From contig CAIIXF020000001.1 in NCBI GenBank assembly GCA_903813345.2, forward strand, positions 35,745,366-35,809,365: a DNA stretch of 64,000 bases, written 5' to 3'. The notes beneath the pieces were generated by a model that worked only from the letters and a program-made list of their open reading frames with translations, ran no database searches and had not been told where the DNA came from. Origin of the DNA: Owenia fusiformis. Its lineage: Eukaryota; Annelida; Polychaeta; Sabellida; Oweniidae. The position numbers and the translations under genes are program-made. This document shows positions 1 to 10,182 of the stretch, in pieces (the stretch's first letter is position 1; the number at the start of each line of letters is the position of its first letter).

Positions 1-212
1 TTGACTTTTTCTGTCACGGCTACTATATACATTATCTCTATTCGCATTGCACAATATATGCACACTGGTATTTATGATGTTTTATTCACGCATAATTACT
101 AAAGGCATGTTATATCAAATTCAGAATCAGATCATAGATATTCAATATTTTACAACAGCCGAACGATTGTTATGGGAAACTTAGTCAAATTGATGAACAT
201 TAACATTTTCAG

Positions 213-326
213 AAATAAATGAATGCCGAAGTTCACCATGTCTAAATCGAGGGACTTGTGTTGATCAATTGGGAATGTTTATATGCAGATGTCTTGTAGG
301 TTTTACAGGGACATTGTGTGAAACAG
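213..326 (+). CDS. Gene 1 exon: calcium-binding EGF module 1
   Basis: A 114 bp symmetric phase 1-1 exon between TTTTCAG and GGTACTGG. It reads INEC at the start and then has the six-cysteine EGF spacing. INEC is the usual calcium-binding opening. [10 protein letters not shown] fits the Asp/Asn hydroxylation pattern (C-x-D-x4-F-x-C). CLNRGTC fits the O-fucosylation pattern C-x4-T-C known from Notch-type EGF modules. Confidence 0.88.
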
Positions 327-3129
327 GTACTGGATATTTTCTATAACAGTAGTACAGTATATACACTCCCCTCCATAAGTTTGGCAACCCTAACTACCTC
401 ATTGAACTACGTGTTAAAGCCTCTTTATGTTTGAATTTCTACTTACATAACCTGTGAGGTAAATACTCATAGCATTGATTGAAATGTAACTTGACTTCAT
501 TTCAATGCCTCCAGATTTTCCCAATTTTTTCCTCAATTACAATAGGTCGAAAATTGATGATAAATTTGATGAATTTTTGAATATCGTCATTCCCACGTAA
601 ACCAATGGGAAATGGTGGGTTCAAGGCAAATCTAATTTAAGTATATCTAACCAAGAAAAGATTGTCTATCTTTTTTTTACCTCACATGTTATGTAAATAG
701 AAATTCAAACATAAACGCCAAGTGTTCAGTTTACTTTATGAATACTAAAGTACAGAGCTTCAAAGTCATTTTTGAAAATCATTTTTCGCCCCCTGTGCTA
801 TTTCAATGGGAGGAGTTTTTTGAAGACCCTGAAGAAACTTATCAATTTTATCAAACGAAGTTAGCAAATTCAATTGACAACTTAACTTGTCTTTTTTGCA
901 AGAACTCAGATGGATGAATTTTCAAATATCCATCAGATTTATCATCAATTTTCCACCTATCGTAATTGAGGAAAAGTGGGTATATTTGAAGGCATCTGAA
1001 ATGAAGTCAAAATACATTCCCATCAATATTATAAGTATTTTCCTTGCAGGTTATGGAAATAAAATTCAAACATATAAAGAGACTTTAACACGTAGTTCAA
1101 TGAAGGAGCTAAGGTTGCCAAACTTTTGGAGGGGAGTGTATTAGTCGAATTTTATATATGTTTTAAATATTTATTTATATCATCTCATGATTGAAGAATT
1201 AGAATAAGGTACGTCTAACAGATTTGATCCGTTATATTATTGTCATTAACCCAACTATCACACCAAACTCTAGTGCTCACTACGTTCTCGAAAACGGGCT
1301 TCAACTGTGTTCGAAGGGACTGGACGTACTTAGAGCCGTTTGGGGTCTATTTACAAATGTCATCGAACGTACTCGAACGGGTAGGTCCTCTAGAACTTAG
1401 AACATGCTCAAAATGTTCTCGTGGTCGATAGTTCTACAATTAGAACGAGTGACAACGTACTAACGACGAGCTGGACGTACTACGAATTCGAACGGAACCG
1501 TCGTACTTCAATCCTACTAGGGACGTTTTAATAACGAGTTGAACTGTCTGAGGACGTATTGAGAACGAGGTAGAACTAATTGCAAACGGGTTTAAACTGA
1601 TTAAGAACGTATTTAAGACTGCTTATGAACGAGTTAGCAAAAATATAGCTATCACACCAAACAAGGTGCCACTGCGTTCTTCAAAGCTGGTTTTAAACTG
1701 TGTGCGAACGGAATGAACGTAGCTACAACTTTCTAAGGTATATTTACGAACTTCCTGAACGTTCCTAGACGGGAAGGTGATTTTAAAATTTTGAATCGAT
1801 TCAAAATTCGATCGCGACCATATCGTTCTGTAATCAGGTCATGATGACCTTCTAGACTAAGGGACGCGTTATACGACGTTGCACACCGACGATGTGCGAC
1901 CTGAACGAACTGCGAATGAGATGGACGCGTTGAAGACTGTTTATGAACGAAGTAGCTAATTATTTTAGACATATTTCCCGACCACATCCAGATTGAGCCC
2001 GTTTTACGACTTTTCGTAGGACTGGCAAGAACGCGTAAGAACTAGTTCGGTGTGTAAGCAATGTTCATTCATCAAATTGGAATAAGTAATCTTTGAAGGC
2101 TTCTTTAAAATAATAGATTTTGAAAATACCCCCAAGTCACACCAAACGATGTCTCAATGCATGCGTTCTTTAAACGTATGGCCGAAATGGCTAAAATTGT
2201 GTGCGAACGGATTGGACGTAGTCGGTTATTACGGTCTTTTAACGGGCTTCATGGACTTGCTCGGATGGGAAGGTCATCCTGAACCTGAGCCTGTTCAAAA
2301 TTTTGATGGAGTCATCTTCGTTTTATCTCCTTCATTCTTTATAGTCACTCGTTATTCCAAGCAAATACACCCAAAACAAAATAAATAGTTCTGAAGGACT
2401 TGACAACACCATTTCCTGACGTTTTTTAAGTTCGCAGTTGGTTTTCTTTCAAATCAACTCCTTTTTAGTGTTCAAGATTGTCAATGAACAAAATGCAATT
2501 CAAAATCATTGGTTTCTGACAAAAAAGATCAAAATATATCTATTTCATCCTAATCTCAGTCTGCCCAATGTAATTTTCGTCCCCATAGATATGGATGACT
2601 GCTTTGCTGATACATGCTTGAATAATGGTACATGTGTAGATTTCCCCAACAACTTTCGATGTGATTGTAATGGGAATTACACCGGCAGAAGATGCGATCA
2701 AGGTAAATGTAAAGAAAATTTCATTACAAATAGTTATTAAAAGTCGTTATCCAGCAACTGGGTATTAGTGATAAGTAGTATAGGAATAAGTTGCCTAATT
2801 ACACTGCAATGTGCGATCTTAAGTTTGGACGTTTTTCAATTTGATATTTTTCAGAAAATATTTACAGACCTCCAAAATATGAACATTTTGAAGCAGATGA
2901 TCGGCCCTCGGCTAAGATTATTGGATCAATGGGATTAGTTATCATAGGGATTTTCATTGGTGGTGTTATATTCCTAGATAGTACTTCTCTGATCAGAGAA
3001 ATCAGCAGAATGCTCAAAAATATTAAAAGGATGTGCTTTAAGAAAAGTCCATCAAAAAAAACATTGATGGAAAACACTACAGCCGAAGTGGAAGTAATGG
3101 AATCAGAAAGTGTAGCTGAGGTAAGCTGA
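213..3129 (+). CDS. Gene 1: 3' end of EGF-repeat single-pass membrane protein
   Basis: Partial gene continuing off the left edge. Three exons are visible (213-326, 2589-2702, 2855-3129), all starting in phase 1, so they join in one frame to a TGA stop. They encode two calcium-binding EGF modules, a juxtamembrane stretch, one hydrophobic helix and a tail of about 50 residues that ends in acidic, serine-containing sequence. The protein should sit in the plasma membrane with EGF modules outside. After the helix the tail reads LD, 12 residues, KNIKR, the same spacing as in gene 2 about 40 kb downstream, so the two look like relatives. The upstream domains and the start codon are outside the window. 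The membrane-receptor reading is strong; ligand and role are unknown. Confidence 0.83.
364..1138. mobile_element. Tc1/mariner-type MITE, copy 1, with long inverted ends
   Basis: Begins CACTCCCCTCCATAAG and ends with the inverse, flanked by TA on both sides. The inverted ends run for about 75 bases with few mismatches. No transposase remains. Copies 2 (24092-24737) and 3 (40664-41503, interrupted) are in this window. It lies in an intron of gene 1. Confidence 0.85.
1255..2057. mobile_element. GAACG-rich inverted-repeat element, copy 1 (decayed right end)
   Basis: Starts CTATCACACCAAACT and ends with a worn inverse (AGTTCGGTGTG). It matches 4720-5509 along almost its full length with scattered differences. 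The interior is packed with AACG/GAACG words. A second internal copy of the terminal motif (ATCACACCAAACAAG) occurs near 1652, so the element may be built from two related units. No convincing protein is encoded. Confidence 0.75.
2136..2292. mobile_element. Fragment of GAACG-rich element
   Basis: Opens TCACACCAAACGATG and carries the same phrases as the two longer copies (GTGTGCGAACGGA, GGGAAGGTCATCCTGA) at lower similarity. It appears to be a diverged internal unit with no matching right end. Confidence 0.5.
2589..2702 (+). CDS. Gene 1 exon: calcium-binding EGF module 2
   Basis: A 114 bp phase 1-1 exon, exactly the length of the previous EGF exon, between CCCCATAG and GGTAAATG. The protein opens DMDDC and has six cysteines in EGF spacing. 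It carries the Asp-hydroxylation pattern ([10 protein letters not shown]) and the O-fucose pattern (CLNNGTC). The 2.26 kb intron before it is almost entirely transposon sequence. Confidence 0.9.
2855..3129 (+). CDS. Gene 1 last exon: transmembrane segment and cytoplasmic tail
   Basis: The exon follows TTTTTCAG in phase 1. It encodes about 20 polar residues, a hydrophobic run rich in I, V, G and F (around 2920-2975), then LD, a charged helix-like segment and KNIKR. The tail continues with a basic stretch (CFKKSPSKK) and an acidic end ([10 protein letters not shown]) before TGA at 3127-3129. The positive-inside rule supports an extracellular N-terminus. Confidence 0.85.
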
Positions 3130-3307
3130 TTTGGTAGCAGGTGGAGTATTTGGAGAATGTGGAAAACATCCTCCTCTTATTAAACATACGACACCGTGAT
3201 TTTGTATATATTTTTTATAGATATCAATATTTTTATAGACAATCTGACAATTGATAATTGTAGAAATTTAAAACACTCTTACATTTGATTTGATTGATGT
3301 GAATGCA

Positions 3308-3313
3308 AATAAA
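3308..3313 (+). other. Polyadenylation signal AATAAA of gene 1
   Basis: Canonical hexamer about 180 bases after the gene 1 stop codon. It is the first AATAAA downstream and fits a short 3' UTR ending near 3330-3340. Confidence 0.6.
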
Positions 3314-3329
3314 TCCGAACCTGTTTTAA

Positions 3330-4168
3330 ACTGTAAGTTGTTTAAAGCAAATGTCCGAGTATCATTATTATATTGAAGATTTTCCCCGGTAACATATGTA
3401 CTTTAAGATTCAATATTGACAAAGTCAGCTCAATATGGCACTGGCTCATGATGAATACAAACTATTTATAATTTAATCGTAACATTAATCGTAAAAACGT
3501 TTTGTTTTTTTTATTTCAAGGGTATATTTAGAGATTCATTCCTTTACATGAAGGGAGTTGGATCAGATAACAGTTTGAAGCAATATTTGTGCATTTGGGT
3601 ACACATGGCCAATCATTTGGAATATACAAAATGCATATGATCAACAATTCTTATACATACATGTATGATGTTCTAGAAGTTGTTTCAATTGTTCTATAGA
3701 AGATGTCTCTGCCATGAATATTAGTGGCCACGTAAATGTGAATCAGCACATGCATTGATTTTTGTGCTAGTAAATACTCTCAGGTACACAGGTAGGTTAT
3801 GACTGACATTACTTAGATTGAGACTTAAATATGTCGCAATGGGACTTTATACAAAAAATATAGTATGTGATGCTATTTTTATTGAACATGTACATACACA
3901 ACATTTACCTCCGAATGTAATATTATTTCCTCAGATATGCACTATACCTAGTCAAAAATACTGTCATCATTTATCGATTAACATTTGAAATGAACACCCA
4001 TATACAGCGATTATAATATTACAGTGTCTAATTGTAATAAGAAAACACTTAAGGTATAGCAAATCCGGCACAATGTTGTAAATTATAAAATATAGTTTTG
4101 CAAGAACTTTTTGAACACCCTGTAGGCAAAATTTAAATATTGTATATGCCCTTAATCTTGCCATTGTA
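3330..4168. other. No gene seen
   Basis: A+T-rich sequence downstream of gene 1. I found no exon-like reading frame, inverted ends or tandem repeats here. Confidence 0.5.
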
Positions 4169-4573
4169 CAAGGTGGTGCAAAAAACGGGACACTAGTAAA
4201 TCAAAAATAAATATCGATTTTTCTTGATGAAAACATCATATCAACGATGCTATTGGCCAGTTTATGCCAAAATTGAGGGCTACAATAATTGATTAAAATG
4301 CTGGACATATTGAACGTCTGTTTTTGTAAATAAAGTTGACAATTCAACTTGGTTTTTGCAAGTTTTGGAAGAAAACCCGTTTTGAAACAAAAACGACGTC
4401 ATTCATACTATGGACGCTGGTTGACAGACATTATAATAAATTTGAGGTTATGTTATACCAAATTAAAAATAAGTGAATTCCCTATCCACTGGTATATAAT
4501 ATGACATGTTGTCATTAAGAAAATCAATATTTATTTTTGAAATGCGAGTGTCCAATTCTTTTGGACCACCCTG
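4169..4573. mobile_element. Mariner-type MITE, 405 bp
   Basis: TA-flanked. The left end CAAGGTGGTGC and the right end GGACCACCCTG are inverted copies. The complementarity continues inward (GGGACACTAG against the GTGTCC region, ATCGATTTTTCTTGATG against its inverse). No coding sequence. Confidence 0.8.
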
Positions 4574-4719
4574 TAAATATTCGTTCTCAATAATTTCCAT
4601 TTGAATACATCAAAATGATATAGAAAACTTTCTGCGACACTCATATTGTGTTATGAATAATTATTCAATCTATATCATGTTTCACTCGAGTTGGTATATA
4701 AAAAGAGTATATAACCCTA

Positions 4720-5509
4720 CTATCACACCAAACTAGTTCTCACTACGTTCTCGAAAACGGGCTTCAACTGTGTACGAACGGACTGGACGTACTAAGAACC
4801 GTTTGGGATCTATTTACAAACTTCATCGAACGTACTCGAACGGGTAGGTCCTCTAGAACTTAGACAATGCTCAAAATGTTCTCGTGGTCGTCGCGTTCTA
4901 CAATTAGAAAAGTGACAACGTACTAACGACGAGCTGGACGTACTACGAACGGAACCGTCGTACTTCAATCCTACTAGGGACGTTTTAACAACGAGTGGAA
5001 CTGTCTGAGGACGTGTTGAGAACGAGGTAGAACTCATTGCAAACGGGTTTAAACTGATTAAGAACGTATTTAACACTGCTTATGAACGAGTTAGCAAAAA
5101 TATAGCTATCACACCAAACAAGTTGCCACTGCGTTCTTCAAAACTGGTTCTAAACTGTGTGCGAACGGAATGAGCGTAGCTGCAACTTTCTAAGCTCTAT
5201 TTACGAACTTTATGAACGTTCTCAGACGGGAATGTGATTTTAGAATTTTGAATCGATTCAAAATTCGATTGCGACCATAACGTTCTGTTATCAGGTCATG
5301 ATGACCTTCTAGACTAAGGGACGCGTTCTACGGCGTTGCACACCGACGTGGTGCGACCTGAACGAACTGCGAACGAGATGGACGTATTGAAGGCTGTTTA
5401 ACAAGCTAATTATTTCAGACATATTTCCCGACCACAGCCAGATTGAGCCCGTTTTACGACGTTTTCGTAGGACTGGCAAGAACGGGTAAGAACGAGTTTG
5501 GTGTGATAG
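4720..5509. mobile_element. GAACG-rich inverted-repeat element, copy 2 (intact ends)
   Basis: The 790 bp copy has clear terminal inverted repeats: CTATCACACCAAACT at the left and its inverse AGTTTGGTGTGATAG at the right. It is the better preserved copy of the family at 1255-2057. Short CCCT/GGGG runs next to both ends make the exact target duplication unclear. The family assignment is open. Confidence 0.82.
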
Positions 5510-6170
5510 GGGGTAAGGTTGACATACAGACTGTATCAACATAATATACAATTAGAATGCCATATTGTATATATTCATCATCTATCTTGAGAACATGCAT
5601 GTTGTATTTGAAAAACGTATATTTTTCAGCAAATGAACACTTGCTCATGAAATCATGGAGTGGTATACCACTCTTTAATAAATAAGCTGTACTTAACTGT
5701 GATACCCACAGTATTTAAGTATATTCCTGGCACTAAAAGTGAACTGAAATCTGGTCATGTAAATACAATTGAAGCAAGTACAATTAACCAAGATTCTAGA
5801 TTTCGAAAAAATATGAAGCAAAAGTAGTTTAAAAATATCACTTTATTTTACAAAATACAAAATACTGCTCAAACCATGTGTTTTCCTTGTAAATGCATTA
5901 ATTACTATATAGAACATACTGAACTTCACAAATTCATCTTTCTTTTCAGAATATATCGAAGTAATGCACATGTAATTGTAAAAATATTGTTATGAAATGT
6001 TATGAAATACAAAAAAACTTGTTGATTTTAAATTGTTGCTATTGCTTCTGTTTCCTGTGAAATCCTCTGATTTTTTGTTTTGTCATACCCACCACCTGAG
6101 GCCCAGGAATACGTTTAAAGTGTTCGCTAATGTACTGAGTTGTTAATGCGTGGTGTATACATGTATATTA
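5510..6170. other. No gene seen
   Basis: Unremarkable A+T-rich sequence between two transposon clusters; no supported exon or repeat end. Confidence 0.5.
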
Positions 6171-8284
6171 AGCTACGTTCACACCAATGGTGCTTTGATG
6201 GCGCTTTAAAGCGGCTTGTAAAGCGGCACCAAAGCGTAACAAAGCTTGATTAAAGCGTCGGAGTCGAAATAAGTCGTAGACAGGCTCGGAGTAAAGCGGG
6301 ATAATCGGCAAGAGCGCCAAAAAAATTTAAACTGTTTAAAAATTTTGGGCGCTCAGTTACGAATTGATAAAAGCGCCGAGAGCGTATCAAAGCTTAACAA
6401 ACCGTAACAAAGCTCAGCAAAGCTTGACCCAAAGCGTAGGAAACCTTTACAGAACTTGGTTTAAAGCGGGGACCCCAGTCTCTTCACTGTCTGTTACCAC
6501 TTGACACGCTTCGTTAAGATGTCTCAAGATTTGCTACGATCTGGCATGAAGATCTGACACGAGGTCAGACGCTTTCATCAATATCTGACACTCTTTGTCC
6601 CACTTTCATGAAGGACTCTGTCACAGGGTCGGGTTCTTATTTTTAAAACCTTACCACACAGAACAAACTGATATATATAGTTTCACTGAAATATATTTAC
6701 AAAGGAAATTAACTAATTAATTATAAATAAATGCTAGCTTCTAACCAAGTTCCTTTGAACTATTATACATTTATCTTTACATATAAATATAATGTTTTAC
6801 TCAAAATAGATACAACCAACCTTCCCAAAGTATATGTATATAATTTTTACAATGTATACGTGAGATCATAGATTGTCTTTTATTAACACTACTCTGTTGT
6901 ACGTATAGCAGTGTTTCTTAATTGTACGGAATGATCACCCACAGCATGTGTTATAGATCACTAGAAATAGTGTAGTCTTCTGCAGTATGTAGAATGTAGA
7001 ATTAACGATATCCGTTTCGATAATGCGTAGGTCTCTCAAAATGGTATTATGATATTTGAACGTATCACGAGTTGAAGTCTCCTATTTACAATCGTTTCAT
7101 GCACCACGAATACTGTACAGCTTACTATTCATGTTCTTAGCACCATAAAGATGTTCATTAATTTCTCAAAGTCACACTTCACAAACACAGTCAATTCACG
7201 TTCTCAATGTTTAAGGCTTCACATCATCACTTTGATTAACTAGGCTTCACTACCATCACTATCACTGCACAAGAACGCTGGATTTGAAAGAAAACTAACT
7301 TTAGAACAATTGAAATAAGGAAATCACAAAACTGAACAGAAAGTTAAGACACAGGTTTAGAAGATTTGATTATACTAAACCAGGTAAACTAAACACTAAT
7401 TAATATGAAAAGTTAAAAGGTTAGAATTTATAAAATCTAAATGAATGTTTACCTTAGACATAAATTCACCTGTAACCACATCTACACCAGCACATGTCTG
7501 TAATATAACTAAGTGTGCATGAGGAAATAAACTGACCTATAATTGGCCAAGGTCAATACCGAGTACACAAGTAATTAACTAACAATTAAAAAGATTTAAA
7601 GGACATATGTGTATTATATTACACTGACTTAAAGGACTTGTGTCAATATTGTGACAGACTCTCAAGCTTTCCAACGAATTGAAACGCATCTTTATATAGT
7701 CATTGGATCAAAAGCGGCATGAAATCAGCGATCATGACATTTTCCAATGCGTGACAGAGCTTAACAGAGCGTAACAATGCACAACAGAGCTTGGCAATCG
7801 TATGAGAGCCTGATTTAAAGCGTCATTATCGCATCAAAGCGTAATAATGCTTATCAAAGCTTATCAAAGCGTGATTTCAAGCGTAACAAAGCCTGGTCAA
7901 AGCGGGATCAAAGCGTGAGGAACCTATCAGAGCTATGTTAAGCTTTCCTACGCTTTGCATCAAGCTTTTCTGAGCTTTGTTACGGTTTGTTTAGCTTTGA
8001 TACGCTCTTGGGTTTTTAATCAATTCGTAACAGAGCGCCCAAAATTTATAAACAGTTTAAAAATTTTTTGGGCTCTTGCCGAATATCCCGCTTTACTCCG
8101 AGCTTTTCTACGACCTATTACGACCCCGACGCTTTAATCAAGCTATGTTATGCTTTGGTGCCGCTTTACAAGCCGCTTTAAAGCGCCATCAAAGCGCCGT
8201 TGGTATGAACAAAAATGACAAAAATGACGGCGCTTTGCTCGCCGATTTAAAGCGTGGCATTCGCCGTTGGTGTGAACATAGCTA
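6171..8284. mobile_element. AAAGC-rich inverted-repeat element A, interrupted
   Basis: Left end AGCTACGTTCACACCAA and right end TTGGTGTGAACATAGCT are inverted copies, and the complementarity continues with GCGCTTTGATGGCGC-type sequence. The body is dense in AAAGC/GCTTT words on both strands. It is split by an unrelated 1037 bp insertion (6620-7656). Compared with element C it lacks about 200 internal bases. Flanking TTA/TAA triplets suggest a Harbinger-like target, but this is tentative. Confidence 0.78.
6620..7656. mobile_element. Insertion inside element A with GACTCT duplication
   Basis: The uninterrupted relative (element C) reads GGACTCTCAAGC at this point. Here GACTCT occurs at 6614-6619 and again at 7657-7662, flanking 1037 bp of unrelated A+T-rich DNA. 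The inserted DNA starts GTCACAGGG and ends TTGTGACA, giving short inverted ends. No transposase frame is visible. Confidence 0.72.
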
Positions 8285-8285
8285 A

Positions 8286-8452
8286 AGCTACGTTCACACC
8301 AATGGCGCTTTGATGGCGCTTTAAAGCGGCTTGTAAAGCGGCACCAAAGCGTAACAAAGCTTGATTAAAGCGTCGGGGTCGTAATAGGTAGTAGAAAAGC
8401 TCGGAGATAAGCGGGATATTCGGCAAGAGCGCAAAAAATTAAAACTGTTCAA
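8286..8452. mobile_element. Element B: truncated left end of the AAAGC-rich family
   Basis: Repeats the left 165 bases of elements A and C (AGCTACGTTCACACCAATG onward), stops abruptly after AAAACTGTTC and abuts element C. Confidence 0.75.
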
Positions 8453-9715
8453 GCTACGTTCGCACCAACGGCGCTTTGATGGCGCTTTAAAGCGTCTTAT
8501 AAAGCGGCACCAAAGCGTAACAAAGCTTGATTAAAGCGTCAGGGTCGTAATAGGTCGTAGAAAGGCTCGGAGTAAAGCGGGATAATCGGCAAGAGCGCCA
8601 AAAATTTTTAAACTGTTTAAAAATTTTGGGCGCTCAGTTACGAATTGATAAAAGCGCCGAGAGCGTATCAAAGCTTAACAAACCGTAACAAAGCTCAGCA
8701 AAGCTTGACCCAAAGTGTAGAAAAGCTTTACAGAGCTTAGTTCAAAGCGGGGACCCCAGTCTCTTCACTGTCTGTTACCACTTGATACGCTTCGTTAAGA
8801 TGTCTCAAGATTTGCTACGATCTGGCATGAAGATCTGACACGAGGTCAGACGCTTTCATCAATATCTGACACTCTTTGTTACATTTTCATGAAGGACTCT
8901 CAAGCTTTCCAACGAATTGAGACGCTTTAATCAAGGATTGAAACGCTTTGCTAGGCTTTGTTACGCTTGACAAGTTTCCACACTCTATATCACGCCGTGC
9001 GACAAACATCATGTCTTCTTCAGATAGGTCATGCTCTGGTCCATATTGAATTTCTGGATCTTGTTGTTCTGCCATCGTGTTCTCGAGTCAAAGATGCAAT
9101 AGTTTTATGGATCTACTGCATCTTTATATAGTTATTGGATCAAAAGTGGCATGAAATCGGCGATCTCGACATTTTCCAATGCGTGACAGAGCTTAACAGA
9201 GCGTAACAATGCACAACAGAGCTTGGTAATCGTATCAGAGCCTGATTTAAAGCGTCATTATCGAATCAAAGCGTAATAATGCTTATCAAAGCGTGATTTC
9301 AAGCGTAACAAAGCCTGGTCAAAGCGGGATCAAAGCATGAGAGACCTATCAGAGCTATGTTAAGCTTTCCTACGCTTTGGATCAAGCTTTGCTGAGCTTT
9401 GTTACGGTTTGTTAAGCTTTGATACGCTCTCGGCGCTTTAATCAATTCGTAACAGAGCGCCCAAAATTTTTAAACAGTTTAAAATTTTTTGGCGCTCTTG
9501 CCGAATATCCCGCTTTACTCCGAGCTTTTCTACGACCTATTACGACCCCGACGCTTTAATCAAGCTTTGTTACGTTTTGGTGTCGCTTTACAGGCCGCTT
9601 TAAAGCGCCATCAAAGCGCCGTTGGTATGAACAAAAATAACAAAAATGACGGCGCTTTGCTCGCCGATTTAAAGCATGGCATTCGCCGTTGGTGTGAACG
9701 TAGCTTTAAATAGAT
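8453..9715. mobile_element. AAAGC-rich inverted-repeat element C, fullest copy
   Basis: About 1.26 kb with inverted ends (AGCTACGTTCGCACCAA against TTGGTGTGAACGTAGCT). Both flanking arms match element A. The centre (about 8905-9110) is absent from A and holds a minus-strand reading frame (8887-9075), possibly the remnant of an autonomous element or of captured DNA. Confidence 0.8.
8887..9075 (-). CDS. Small ORF in the centre of element C
   Basis: 62 codons starting MAEQQDPEIQYG, with an acidic N-terminal part (EHDLSEEDMMFVARRDIE). The start region lies in the part of element C that element A lacks; the C-terminal part runs into the repetitive AAAGC arm. I do not recognise the family. The base composition of the first 45 codons differs from the arms, which fits a first exon of a transposon gene or captured host DNA. 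It could also be chance. Confidence 0.25.
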   Translation of the reverse strand: MAEQQDPEIQYGPEHDLSEEDMMFVARRDIECGNLSSVTKPSKAFQSLIKASQFVGKLESPS

Positions 9716-10182
9716 TTACTAATATAGATTACTTTCATGTATAAGAATAAGACTGATTTTTATAAGCTTAATGGAGACTGCTTTTTTATTAATGACAGTA
9801 TACCCGGGCCTCAGCCCACCACAAACAATCCGTCTGTAGTCCCTAAACTGATTTTCCCGGGTGCCTGTACAAAAACAAACTACTGCAAAGTGTTCCAACA
9901 TATTTCAATATTTGCTTTATATGCACCATCATCATATCCCTAAGCCATTTATTCGTAGATGCCCATTTATTCACAAATTGTGAAATATAGGTGACCTTTT
10001 CAGTAAGTTCAAACTCTCAAACAGCCTCTTCACGACCAAGAACTAAGAAAATAGTTTCTCTTATCTGCACTTCTATTTACATGTTTCTGTTCGTATATAA
10101 ACCATTTTCTTAATATTTAAATCATTCTACATCTAAGTGTTTGGACATGACAAAAATAAGTACAAGGCATTAACATGACAAA
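9716..10182. other. No gene seen
   Basis: Short A+T-rich spacer between the AAAGC-rich cluster and the satellite-bearing element; no supported feature. Confidence 0.5.

Noticed and set aside
1240-2388. Small frames within the GAACG-rich elements
   Set aside because: Frames are not conserved between the two copies and codon use is dictated by the repeated word.
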